Source of the DNA: Amphiura filiformis
Lineage: Eukaryota; Echinodermata; Ophiuroidea; Amphilepidida; Amphiuridae
NCBI RefSeq assembly: GCF_039555335.1
Contig: NC_092640.1
Coordinates: forward strand, 42,288,599 to 42,352,598
Direction of reading: 5' to 3'
DNA length: 64,000 nt
The notes beneath the pieces are model-generated. The model did no database searches. It saw only the letters and a list, made by a program, of their open reading frames with translations, and had not been told where the DNA came from. Below are positions 33,686-44,532 of this stretch, in pieces; positions within the stretch are counted from its first letter, which is position 1, and every line of letters begins with the position of its first letter. The position numbers and the translations under genes were made by a program.

Positions 33686-33777
33686 GGTAGGGTGGCCGAG
33701 CGGTCTAAGGCGCTGGTTTTAGGCACCAGTCATTTCGATGGCGTGGGTTCGAATCCCGCCGCTGCCATAACTTTTTT
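33686..33777 (+). tRNA. tRNA-Leu (anticodon TAG), acceptor mismatch
   Basis: Loop TTTAGGC gives anticodon TAG. The 5' strand reads GGTAGGG instead of GGTAGCG, so base 6 faces G67 as a G-G mismatch. The T arm closes with CCCGC, a T-G wobble at its second pair, where siblings have CCCAC. T7 follows six bases downstream. With two changes in the acceptor/T domain it is the most decayed full-length copy and may not be functional. Its upstream flank (TAATATATTATTGGATATG) is shared with the TAG gene at 35263. Confidence 0.85.
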
Positions 33778-33949
33778 TGGGGGTATGTCAATTGCATATT
33801 GAAAATGTTCATGAATATGAAAAGAAAATCGCGTCATTTCAACTGTCCCATAGTTTAAGTTTTTTATGCGCGTTTACTATCATAAAACAGAGGAAAACGG
33901 TAATTATTTGGATAATATAAACAGACCCTTTATTTCAAACAAACACTTT

Positions 33950-34390
33950 ATTTGATTTAATGTCAAATTTTTGACTTTTTGACACCCTAAAATGATGTAC
34001 TTTTTGATGTTTCATGTTCGAGATCCTGTCCAACATTATAGCCATTTCTTCGTATTTTTGGGTTGCGACCGATTTGGGGGGTCACGGTCTCTTCCAAAAA
34101 AGGTCGCGGGACTTGCTGGAAATTGTCGTATTGGTCATGTAACCCTATTTTGACCTATTTTAGCATTAAAATTACAAATTTCCCGCGCTTCACGAGCGTT
34201 TGTCTTGGTAAAGTCATTCTGGGAGCCGGTCAGCTGGACGACTTGGAAATTGTGTTCACTTTAGAAATTTTACCCGGTATTCCGCTGATAAATTTCAGTA
34301 AGTAACAGTATAGTATTTGTGTTATTCGAGTCATAATTTTTAATGAAATTTTGGTCAAGGGAAAAAAGGATTTGGGAAGCCCTGCCCTGA
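33950..34390 (+). mobile_element. Unit sequence with degraded hAT MITE
   Basis: TTGATGTTTCATGTTCGAGA leads into GGGTTGCGACCGATTTGG. The right end reads GGAAGCCCTGCCCTGAA. This is the same module as 28461-28843 but with a damaged left terminus. Confidence 0.55.
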
Positions 34391-34530
34391 AAAATGTAGG
34401 CCCTATATACTATGTAATGTATGTACATCGCTTGCCAGTGAAAATTACCCTTTCTATGTTTTTTTACACGAAATACATACTCCCGAACAACATCGAAAGA
34501 TGACATGACTGGATAAATGTTATCGTAACG

Positions 34531-34612
34531 GGTAGCGTGGCCGAGCGGTCTAAGGCGCTGGTTTAAGGCACCAGTCATTTCGATGGCGTGGGTTCGAATC
34601 CCACCGCTGCCA
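34531..34612 (+). tRNA. tRNA-Leu (anticodon AAG)
   Basis: Every arm is canonical: GGTAGCG/CGCTGCC acceptor, CTGGT/ACCAG anticodon stem with loop TTAAGGC, long variable arm, T arm GTGGG/CCCAC, discriminator A. CATTTTTG downstream supplies the Pol III stop. The 3' flank GTTAAGGTTAAGTTGCCTCA is uninterrupted and is the empty-site reference for the palindromic MITE at 27616. Likely functional. Confidence 0.95.
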
Positions 34613-34692
34613 CTACATTTTTGTTAAGGTTAAGTTGCCTCATGAGTAAGACATAAAAATGTTTTAACTGTTTTATTGAAACGGTCTATTTC

Positions 34693-34831
34693 ATGATATT
34701 TCAAAAAATGAAAATTATTTGATATCAGAAAGACATTCTTCGTATTCAGAATGCAATTCGATATGTCTGATGTGCTCTCATGTCCCACAAAAAATACTGT
34801 CGAAACGCAATAAACGCTCATTCCAGATCCC
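34693..34831. mobile_element. TTAA palindromic MITE, single arm
   Basis: GAAAATTATTTGATATCAGA through CATTCCAGATCCC, followed by TTAA, equals the right arm of the element at 27616. The left arm is absent, so it is a truncated or recombined copy. Confidence 0.8.
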
Positions 34832-34835
34832 TTAA

Positions 34836-35096
34836 GTGCAGGGTACCATCATATTGGTCCTGTAACCCTATTTTGATTTATTTTAGCATTAAAATTGCCA
34901 ATTTCGCGCGCTTCACGAGCGTTTGTCCTGGTAAAGTCATTCTGGGAGCCGTTCAGCTGGACGACTTGGAAATTGTGCTCCCTTTAGAAATTTTGCCCCG
35001 TATTCCGCTGATAGTTTCGGAAAGTAATGTTATACTGTGGGTCGCGCCATTTGGGTCACAGGAAAAACGGTTGCGAAGCCCAGCCGCCCTGAACAA
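34836..35096 (+). mobile_element. hAT MITE right part
   Basis: It resumes at CAGGGTACCATCATATTGG and runs to GCGAAGCCCAG, followed by CCGCCCTGAAC, as in the copy at 28.6-28.8 kb. Its left part is replaced by the single-arm MITE, whose end abuts it. Confidence 0.6.
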
Positions 35097-35262
35097 TGTT
35101 GACCCTTTTTAGTACATCGCATCGCTTGTCAGTGAAAAGTACCCTTCTATGTGTGTTTTTCACGAACATGATATCAACTTCGATTACAAGTACACTCCCA
35201 GAAAACAACAAAAGATGATACAAAGTGGTTTAATATATTATTGGTTATGTTTTATCGTAAGT

Positions 35263-35344
35263 GGTAGCGTGGCCGAGCGGTCTAAGGCGCTGGTTTTAGG
35301 CACCAGTCATTTCGATGGCGTGGGTTCGAATCCCACCGCTGCCA
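35263..35344 (+). tRNA. tRNA-Leu (anticodon TAG)
   Basis: This is the only TAG copy with a fully canonical fold: GGTAGCG/CGCTGCC acceptor, loop TTTAGGC, long variable arm TCATTTCGATGGC, T arm GTGGG TTCGAAT CCCAC, discriminator A. It reads CTA and CTG. TTTTTT lies eight bases downstream. It differs from the AAG genes by one base in the loop, an arrangement also known for the human Leu-AAG and Leu-TAG pair. Likely functional. Confidence 0.95.
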
Positions 35345-35437
35345 TTAATTTTTTGTTAAGGTTAAAATGCTTCATGAGTAAGACATAAAAGATATTTGTG
35401 ACTCCTCGCCACAACTGAGCCCTAAATGTCAATTATA

Positions 35438-35748
35438 GACGAATCCAATTTCACGCATTCCTACACCTCAATGCCAGCCATAGCTGGGTCCCCGTCGGCT
35501 CCATCGCACCTAAAATTTGAAATGATGCGGCCTTGAAGGGTATTTAAACTGCATTCTATCACCCGTGTTACACGTAAACAAAAGAATGATGACAGTTTAC
35601 AACACAAAACAATCTAACATCGAATTTTAAGCGGCTTTAATCCACCCAATTGGGCAGTCACAAGACCAGTTTGGTGCTGCGGGGACCCAGTATATGGCCG
35701 ACCAAATCCTGACCATGACTTAGCTCGTTGGATTCGTGTATAATCAAC
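35438..35748. mobile_element. TATA-flanked MITE, copy 1
   Basis: The ends GACGAATCCAA and, inverted, CACGAATCCAA lie between TATA on both sides. The interior (TGGGTCCCCGTCGGCTCCAT, GATGCGGCCTTGAAGGGTAT) is shared closely with 46227-46527. The target is TATA or TA. Confidence 0.75.
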
Positions 35749-36317
35749 CATGAGCTTGTCAACAGTCAAAGGCAGGGCGGCGACCTACATGTATATAAAT
35801 TAAACAACAACTTTAGAAATGTACCATATAATAACTTAGACGATCAATGTATTTTTTGAGACTAAACGTTTTTGTAAATTTTGATATATTTTTAATGATT
35901 AATAAAGAATAATTGAATAAATCGGAACACACGTGGATATAGCGATGACAACATGATTGCGTAATTCTAATCAAATAGTAATAGGTAATAATTATTCCCA
36001 ATTCGTATGATTAAGAAAGAGGTCACAATTTTAAGCTAAACAGTGTAGGTCCCTACGCTCTGATTTTCATCCATTTACTCCCTATTCAAGAAAAATACAG
36101 CACTAATTTGTAATTTAAAAAAATTATCTTATTTTTGCCAAATGAAACATAGCTAAAATCTAATCTTATATTAAACTGGCAATAAAAGTCAAATTTTACT
36201 ATTTGGTCAACTGTTGGAAATAAGGGCCAAAAACAAGCGTTTTTAGGGCGGTTTTTGTATGCTGTGACAATCAAGTCCAAAGACTTGTACAAAGTCTAAT
36301 TTCAAGTTCCAGTTTAT
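35749..36317. other. Intergenic stretch, nothing recognised
   Basis: AT-rich. The short minus-strand frames have no family resemblance. Confidence 0.5.
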
Positions 36318-36817
36318 AATAAACATCTCAAAAAAAGTAACCGACCCCCTTAAATAATGACCATTATTCAAAAACGGATGATTGTATTACAAATATGTGA
36401 AATGCGTTGAAAGCAGAATTTATTTCTGCACATTTTGACACCTCATTTGTAGCAATTGACTAAATATTGACGTCACAGCGTACATTTAAATCAATGTAGC
36501 CCAAGATTTGAAAGTTGCAGCAGTAAATTCTATTGATTTTGCATTCAGTGTAATGGAAGGAAATCTGTGTAATGATATCTGAGTGTTTTTGTATTGTAAA
36601 AATTTGTATGTAAGTACAACTTTCAAATCTGGACCTCACTACATTAAATTGACCGGTGTTTTATTGTTTTCTGGGCTATCGTATCAAATGAGGTGTCAAA
36701 ATGCGCAGAAATAAATTCTGCTTCCAACGCATTTTACAGATTTGCATTACAATAGCCCCTTTTTGAATAATGGCCATTATTTAATGGGGGTTAGGTACTT
36801 TTTTTGAGATGTTTATT
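36318..36817. mobile_element. Inverted-repeat MITE, 500 bp
   Basis: The ends AATAAACATCTCAAAAAAAG are mirrored at both sides. The arms of about 115 bp continue through AATAATGRCCATTATTCAAA and GCAGAATTTATTTCTGC. Inner TTGAAAGTTG / CAACTTTCAAATC words also pair. Ends of this type occur in Tc1/mariner-like MITEs, but no TA duplication is certain. Confidence 0.7.
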
Positions 36818-36997
36818 TAAATTATGAGTAAACCCTTACCCTAAAGGCCCTACTTAAGATTTTGAATGCTTAGACTTGTATTGTGAAGTTAGAATTTTGT
36901 GACTACAATTGTATAAGAAAACATGAAAAATTACATGTTTTTGCCCATTTTTAAATTTTAAAATTTGACTTTTATTGCCACGGTTAGGACACGGTGG

Positions 36998-37326
36998 CTA
37001 TGAGGACACGGTGGCTCAATGGCTACGGCCACCGGGTTACGGCCTTGGACTCATAATCTGAGAGCTTGCTCGACGTGCGTGGAATGTACCACCATGTTGC
37101 GCACTTGGGCAAGGCGATATGCCTCGCTTGCCTCACCCCACCCAGGTGCAATGGGAAGCTGTTAGGGGTAGTCACAGTCGTTGTACTGATGAACCCTATA
37201 CCATTTGTAGGCAACAAACATGGTTCCGACATATTCTAATAACGGCGGAATGATAAAATAATGGAAACCGCTTTGAGGCTGTTTACGGCATAAAGCGCTA
37301 TATAAATATCTGTATGATTTCTATTA
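36998..37326 (+). mobile_element. SINE with tRNA head, conserved core and LINE-like tail
   Basis: The head GACACGGTGGCTCAATGGCT carries box A and a CTCATAA anticodon-like loop (CAT). Its T arm is decayed. The core has GCACTTGGGCAAGGCGATAT and CACCCAGGTGCAATGGGAAG, resembling central domains shared by several metazoan SINE families. The 3' end GCATAAAGCGCTATATAAAT is a common LINE-derived SINE tail. Naming the core domain would need a database. Confidence 0.75.
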
Positions 37327-37722
37327 CTTAGAAGAAACTAAAGGATTAGGATTTAGCTATATTTTATTTTAGCAAAACTGGACTATATTATCTTAATAAA
37401 AAAAAAAAAGACTATGCGTATTTGGTTCAGATCCATATCCAGATTATATCTCGGATTCCAGGATCCGCATCTTTTGCTAATTTGTCCGGATTTTAACCCC
37501 CCACACACACACATTATATTATTGTGAACCTCAATCCGCCTGTATTAAAGGAGTACCGTATTTTGTGATCCTATCAGCCTCTTTTTATGACATTTTTCAG
37601 TAGATATCCATGAAAAAAGCTTATTCCCAAAATTTCAGTGGATTCCGATTTTGCGTTTGTGAGTCATGCATGATTTAATCATAATATGTGCATTGCACTG
37701 CTCTATATAGACAATGTGTTGT
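37327..37722. other. Intergenic, shared dispersed segment
   Basis: 37530-37690 (GTACCGTATTTTGTGATCC, CAGTAGATATCCATGAAAA, TTTTGCGTTTGTGAGTCATG) is related to 13940-14080 within the hAT element. No gene. Confidence 0.5.
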
Positions 37723-37752
37723 AATTTCGTTCTGGTATACCAGAACGAAATT
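37723..37752. repeat. Perfect 30-bp palindrome
   Basis: AATTTCGTTCTGGTA is immediately followed by its exact reverse complement TACCAGAACGAAATT, with no spacer. Confidence 0.95.
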
Positions 37753-38067
37753 CAAATTTCACGATATTTTTGCGAAACGAATTAATTTGCAAGAAATATT
37801 TCGTACATAAACATTATGTAGCCAGAGGTTTCCAGTGGTATAAAAATCTCTTTTTTTTGTTGAGAAAAGTGGGGGGATGAGCCTGTGGATCACGAAATGC
37901 CCTTTTAATATGACTATGACGTATGGGCAGTTTATTGTTTGAATTAAAAAATGATACATAAACACGAAAAAAAGAAGACGAAAAAAAAATGAAAGAAAGA
38001 AGATGAAGAAGAACAGCAGCTAGGCCAAGAATGAGTAGTAAAACCATGTTTTTTTCTTTAAAATATT

Positions 38068-38149
38068 TGGCAGCGGTGGGATTCGAACCCACGCCATCGA
38101 AATGACTGGTGCCTTAAACCAGCGCCTTAGACCGCTCGGCCACGCTACC
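38068..38149 (-). tRNA. tRNA-Leu (anticodon AAG), minus strand
   Basis: Read on the minus strand, the gene starts GGTAGCGTGGCC at 38149 and ends CGCTGCCA at 38068, with loop TTAAGGC and all arms canonical. The sequence appears identical to the best plus-strand AAG copies. Downstream on its strand, TTTT occurs about six bases after the end, a minimal Pol III stop. The flanks do not match the plus-strand units, so this copy arrived by a different duplication or lies at an older locus. Likely functional. Confidence 0.95.
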
Positions 38150-39720
38150 GGTTGCTTAATAAAGGCGCGTATGCCTAATTATCACACGGATCTTATTTTC
38201 CATTAGGGCTGTGCAATATTTATTAGTCATGGGGAGGGTAAAATGGGGGGGGGTTGCACACATTCATGATGGGTGCCAAAAGTTTTATCAAAACGACAGA
38301 CCATAATAATTAGTGGTAATAAACAATAGATCATTATAAATTATGTTAAATTAGAACTTTGTTAAAATTTAACCCCGGAATTTAACATACTTTCTCAATA
38401 GAGATCATAATTTATTTTATTTTATTTTTATTCACTTGCAGCGCCATTAGGTTGAAGCAAAGAATTTAATTTTCAATTATTTGTTCCTCTTTATTGTAAT
38501 TGTTTTCGAACTTTCGTTATGTTCTGGGGGAGTTCAAAATGATTCTATAAACGGCTCCTCCTTTATTTTTCAGTGTTTGGCATTTTGTCAAGCTGTCGTT
38601 CTTTTATTCTTATCTAGTGGTATTAAATGCTTGAATGGTGGCATCTTGAATAAGTGTTAATTAATGACTTGTTCTTGAGACGCTGAATTTGGCAACAATC
38701 CATCTCATCATGCAGACTTTCATTTATAGCAACAATAATAACAATAACAAAGTTTAAGAAGATCTGCCATTGTCTTCGACAGGTTATCGACCTTTTTAGT
38801 TAAATTAGGCCTGTTTGGGATTAATGTCACGGTCACATTTTTCTTTATTCCTAAAACAAACTTTGAGCCTGTGACGCATCAATCTGACTCATAAATGTTC
38901 CCAAAGTAAAACCTTATAACCATGTCAACAATCTAAACTTTCCATCAAGAATTAGTGTTAGGCCTGATATTGCTTGTTCTTTGACGCCTTTTAGCATTTG
39001 GCAACACACCACACTAGGCCTATCCATTTACTTTGACTATGCACTTAATATTTGACATGGATTGAGCTTGAGTCATATATTTATTTTAGGCCCTACCATA
39101 AGCCTAGTCAAATTCAAGAGTGTAATAACGCTATCCTTGGTAAAAATAAATGGGGACTAGGAATTTGGTCAGGTCTTTCAAAATAATTTTCATGACAAAG
39201 ATCCTTTAAGGGGCTGGGCAATAATTATGCGTAGGCCTACCCCGGGGTGGTGAATTCTCAAAATGTTCTGTAAAAATGGCTTGCCCGCACCTTTGGTCGT
39301 GTCAAAAAATCTTTATCCCGAATACGATATGCCCACAAGTATTCACACCTCCCCTTTACGCAAGATTTTCGGAAACCTAATAATTAAACCATTGAATTAT
39401 CTAATCATGTATGCGAAAATATCAATGCCAAAATGTACTTGCTTCCCCCTTCAACCTGTCCGTTCCAAAAAACCTTTACTAACCCCTTATTTGGATAAGA
39501 TGGTATAATTTGCTTTCTTTATACTTTTCAACGTCAAATATAGTGGACTTTTTTTTGGTAATTTTTTCTTGGATTTTTGTGTGGGTGTGTGTGTGGGGGG
39601 GGGCATGGTGCTGCCACATCCCGCAATCACCTCTTCGTATGGGCCTGACACCCCCGCACTTTTGTGGACATTTTATTGTGAAATGTCATTGTACAAGGAA
39701 TACATAAAAAAATTTCCACA
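38150..39720. other. Intergenic stretch, nothing recognised
   Basis: Contains a G run near 38247 and a TTTTA run near 38413. Open frames at 39263 and 39510 are unrecognised. No RNA or repeat signature was found. Confidence 0.5.
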
Positions 39721-40863
39721 TAGCCCCCGAATGAAAAGTATTTAATTATCTTTGTAATCACTCAAAAAGCATTTTGTGTGAATTTTACATCCGAACTAGA
39801 GGCTATTAAATTTTTACGAGCCTTTTTATTTTACATGTAAAGCCTATGGGGGTGACGATTAGAAATGGACGGCAATATTGAAAAACCCTCATTTTGGGTC
39901 ATTTTAGACACTAAAATGCCCATAAAAAAAGACATGATGCAGTCATGTCTACAGTAGAATTCATCTCGACCTTTGCAGGACTTAACCCCATTAAAAGCTA
40001 TTAAACCAAGATAACACTCATTGAAACAGCTCAACTGATTAAATCGGATCTTCTCTGGTTGTGCACAAGTGACTGTTTTCATGTGCGATATCGCAATAAA
40101 GCTGGTATTCATAGCTTCAGTTGGGTAACCGATTATAAAGGAAACGAAAGGAAACAATGTTATGTGTGGCTTTGTTCACGAAATCAGACAATGTCGTGCT
40201 TTTTGTAAACCAGCATTCTTGAAAATGAGCAACATAATGATTTTTGACTTAACACGGTTTAGAAATAATTTCTTCATATTTTGGTGTTATCTGTCGTTTA
40301 CATGTCCTTCCTAAAACACAAAAGTACGACCCTCTCAAACACCTAAATTAGCTAAAAATTTAGGACATGTTACAAAACTTTATTTTCTAGAACCTATTTA
40401 GAATAATTTAAATGTAGCTTTTACCGGTTTTTTGTGGCATCCTTCAGAAGTGAGCGGTCCGATACCAATATTTTCGGTCAAATCTCCATTCAAATAACAC
40501 GGGGAGTTGGCTAGCTATGCCTTGCCCTCACTCATATTTTACAAAAGTGCGACCATTTCTGAACATCTAACCTAGCTGTAATTTTAGGTCATGTTAGAGA
40601 AATATATTTGCTAGAAGTTTTGGAGAATAAATAAAATATTGGCTGGTTATTTTTCACACAGTGATGTTAACTAGGCAAGTGTCCATTCTCCCAACATACA
40701 TCATTTGTAGGGGTCACGCGTCAATGGTGAGAGCACTGTGTATTGTGTATAGGAAAACGGACAGTAACTGCAGTATGAATAGCCTCTAGTCCGGATGTAA
40801 AATTCACACACAATGCTACCTGAGTGAGTACAAACATAATTAAATAAATTTCATTCGGGGGCT
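39721..40863. mobile_element. Inverted-repeat element interrupted by a second element
   Basis: The arm at 39721-39807 (TAGCCCCCGAATGAAA, then TTTTACATCCGAACTAGAGG) is mirrored at 40778-40863. A spacer of about 125 bp is left after removing the CATACTGCAG element nested against the right arm. Confidence 0.7.
39933..40777 (-). mobile_element. CATACTGCAG element, copy 3, nested
   Basis: It is the reverse orientation of 29598-30464: starts CATGATGCAGTCATGTCTAC and ends GTAACTGCAGTATG. It lies exactly at the inner edge of the host element's right arm, so it is younger than that element. Confidence 0.8.
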
Positions 40864-41824
40864 ACAGCAAAAACAAAAAATGTCCTATACCTTCATGGTT
40901 ATGAAACAAAGGTGCACGGCTGACACTATCCCATAGTCCCGAGTATTATATAGGTATAGTCTATTGTATTTTCTTGACCATTAAATTCTTAAAAATAACA
41001 GTATTTAATTGTATGAAAAAATCACATTTAATTACTATTTTGGATTCAACTTGATTCTTTCCAGTAGTATTTGTAATCGATCACCATGGCAACATCGTCC
41101 AACCGAAATGCCAAGGGTTGCCTGATGAATGAAGGAGATATTTTAACTGTTATGATTAACATATCCGCTTTCCATTTTCGTATTACATGAACTTGTTCAT
41201 CGTATAAATTTAATGTTAGACGTATCATGCTTAACTATGTATGTTTGTATAAGGCCATGTAAAAAATGAAACACGTTTCTCGTCCACACTCGCTTACTTT
41301 ATTAAAGGCCGCTTCAACTTTATTGGTTTTCTTTTATAAATTCTGTTATAACTTATTAGAAAATCTCTAGGAATGCTTTATATAATAGCCTTGCTAATAT
41401 ACAAGAAACAAGTCTGGATGGTTCTGTGATCATTAGAGGGGCCTACCTACCAGAACAATAAAAAAGAGAGCATAATTAATTCTACCAAAAATATGATGTA
41501 TCCCGGCTCGTCAACCTCTCGTTCTTGATGGAACATTTTGTGGTTTTCATTAATTTTAAGTTCTTGGCGCGTGAGTCCACTATAGGCCTAATGATCTAAT
41601 TAATCGAACCAATTAGTCCATTCATGCTATCAATCAAATAACGAGAGGAATTAATTGCATAACTGAAAAACACATCTGATGACGTATACACCTGTTATTT
41701 CCGCTAATTTCTCACCGCGATGAGTTACGTCTTCTGTGCTAACTAATTACGTATGTTAAGATTTTGCGTTTGCGTTTATTTGAAGAGGGTTGGTGCTTTC
41801 AGCTGCTACGGCTATGTGCACCAC
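40864..41824. other. Intergenic stretch, nothing recognised
   Basis: AT-rich DNA without coding, RNA or repeat signature. Confidence 0.5.
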
Positions 41825-42342
41825 CCGGGGGGGGGGGCACTTCAATTTGAAATGGATATAGGTGTAGGGCTGGCGCTTTCGCACTAAGGGGCATTCGGTG
41901 AGAGCAACATGTAAAAAATATGGGGTCATTGGGTGAGAGCATGATTTTTGGCATTCGGTGAGAGCAAAATGTAAAAAATATGGGGTCATTGGGTGAGAAC
42001 ATGACCTTTTTTTTTAAATGGAATCTTTGGGTGAGAACCAAAACAGCGCCACAAAAACCTCGAAAATCGAATTTCTAGTTCTAAATGGCATCAAATTTCT
42101 TTATTTTTTCAAAATAAGTAACAAAATCAGTGATAAATGAAAGTTGCTGTTCAAATTGAACTTGTAAAGGGTCTTTGGGTGACAGATCAAATAGAAAAAT
42201 AGGGGGTCTTCGGGTGACAGAGCGCGGAGCGAGCATGTGTTCGTAAAAAAATATGGGGTCTTTGGGTGACAGCGATGCTGAAAAAGGGGGTCTTAACAGC
42301 CCTACATACGCGTCACCTCCAAAGTTGGAGTGCCCCCCCCGG
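41825..42342 (+). mobile_element. GGGGGGGCACT element with 8-bp TSD, copy 1
   Basis: The ends CCGGGGG...GCACTTCAA and, inverted, CCGGGG...GCACTCCAA are flanked by TGCACCAC on both sides (41817-41824 and 42343-42350). The interior repeats GGTCATTGGGTGAGA and GGTCTTTGGGTGACAG phrases several times. 8-bp targets suggest hAT-type transposition. No transposase. Confidence 0.85.
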
Positions 42343-44532
42343 TGCACCACCAGCTGTACAAGTCTCTCGTGAACAATTGTTTCCATACAATACCATACTT
42401 TATATGCTTCACTGCCCTTGGTTATGCTATGATGTACACGTTTCCCAAACGGTTGCTTTTACGTTAATTCCTCTCAGATGCTTGTGCGTTAATTTCCTGT
42501 CATTTCCTTACACTTATTTCCAAAACCAAACGGAGTCTTAATTCTCAGAGCCACACCAGGCCGAATCAGCAGAAGAAGTGGCTAGACCGTGACCAACACT
42601 ATACATGGTATCCGACTACGCCGAAATCTTCGCTTCCACGCCTGTTCCTCATTGCCCAAGTTAGCGTTACCCATCCGACACCACGTGGAGGTTTGGGTTG
42701 GGTTGCCCGCGAGCAATCACTATGCCAGCTCTGCGAGCCTTGCCGGACGAAGGATTTGGCTACAAAACAATTCTCTTATAAACGCATATATGCACAGTTT
42801 CCACTTCGATACACCTGAATACGCATTATTTGTCCAAGCTAGCAATGTCTTGTCTCTACACAGTCTGTGTTTAGGGCCTATACTACACGGTTAAGTGCAT
42901 ATCATCATAAGAGCTGTGTGAGCTTCTAGCTGGTGACTAAAATACGGCATCTGTAATTGGTTTTTGTCAAAACCCCGAATGTTGCTGTCATCCAATCAGA
43001 AAAGTTTTTATATCGAACGGAAAGCTAATACTTTCCGCTGAAAATATATTTTGCATTACGTCAACAGATGACGCAATTCAATGTTTATAGCAAGGCGAAT
43101 GTGGTAAATCTCTTGAAAACGACCTATTCAAGCACAATTTTTGACCAAGATATAGGTTTTAAAAGTCAAAACCCCGAGTGATCCTAACAATATTTTTCAA
43201 TTTTTATGTCATTAAATGAAAGAGCACACTTATATTTACCATATTCCAGATTCATTTCAATGAGCAATGGTCAATTCTCCTTTGGAAATCGTGCGAAAAA
43301 TGTCAATTTCAGACTACTTAAGCCCCAAATGAAGGTGTGCTTTCGTTTGCAATGGGTACGCCATGCGGGCAAAATTGTGAAATTTTACCATATTTGCGTC
43401 AAAAACAAGGTATTTTTTGTACTAAGAAGGAAGATGCGCAGTGCAAATGCTTGATTTTTTCCGCCATCCTGATTTTTAGGGGGACGCTCCCGTTGCAAAA
43501 ATTAAGGGGAGGGGGCGTATCCCCCACTTCCGATGCCTACATTCTAGTTCTAACGTGCCTAATTGTAATTCATCTTTCAGTGTGTTTCTAATTAATTTTA
43601 ATCACAACCATGAACCGCGGGGAACCGTTATAGCCAGTGGCGGCGCCAGGATTTGTATTTAGGCGGGGCTGGCTAGAAGAGTGGACAGGCAACATGAAAT
43701 CAAGTTCGCAAATTATGCATTTGTTGCCTCCAAATAGTAGTTTTTGTGCTGATTTGGGAGATGGGGCAACCCATGCCATCGCGTATGCGTTGTCACTCAT
43801 AGCAACTTGATACCCCTGCTTCACCTTTGTTTCAGACGGACATTTTATTTGTAGACCCCTATAATACGTGAACCAGAATGTTAGGTTTAATGTCTTCTTT
43901 CGAAGTCGAAGGGACGTCATCGCGCATTAGTGTTCACAGTGTCACAGATTCTAAATGTTGCCATAATCAACTTTGGTGTTTGATAAAGCCTACAGCCAAA
44001 AAGGCACACATTTTTACCATGCCATGGAAAATCAACGCGTTTATAGTTTCGCCTCACTACAACAAGAAGGCCTACTCTCAGTAAGCCAGGAACTTAGCGT
44101 AATTAGCCACAGCACATGACTGCATCAGGATGAATGACTCACCAGTGCCCACTTTGCCTGAGCATGCCATGCAGACCCAGAAAAGCTTGAACATTAAAAA
44201 AAATTAAAACGTTTAAATTGTTAGTTCACTTTCAAATGAAAGAAAAAAAAAAAATGCATTAACATAAAGTTTTATGTTGCTCCTGTGGTTTTTTGAGTAA
44301 GAAAGGGTGATAAGTTACAGTGCAGAATACCACCCGGTGTCCAGGGGTATAAGGGGATGTAGATCTGTTGTAGAAAGTGGTGGGGATGAAATAATAGAGT
44401 CGAAGCGCGTTTCACGATAGCCGCAGCGCGAAGCGCAAACACAATGACGATCCAGGAGCCCACTTAAAGGCCCATGGTGGGGTCCAGGGGGCGAAATATC
44501 CGAAAGCTGTTGGCATTTACAGAAGCTGAGAT
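42343..44532. other. Intergenic, possible decayed transposon ends
   Basis: CAGTGGCGGCGCCAGG near 43636 looks like a hAT left end without a convincing partner. GGGGGACGCTCCC and GGGGGCGTATCCCCC near 43480-43525 resemble element termini. 44282-44530 holds AAGCGCG and GTCCAGGGGGCGAA words like those in the 21.3-kb hAT element. No gene was recognised, including the 101-residue frame at 42589. Confidence 0.4.

Noticed and set aside
28299-35112. Conserved frame with TSVCPGKVILGAVQLDDLEIV at 28.6, 34.2 and 34.9 kb
   Set aside because: It lies inside the hAT MITE of recently duplicated tRNA units. Conservation is explained by duplication, and no family is recognised. A search of protein databases would settle it.
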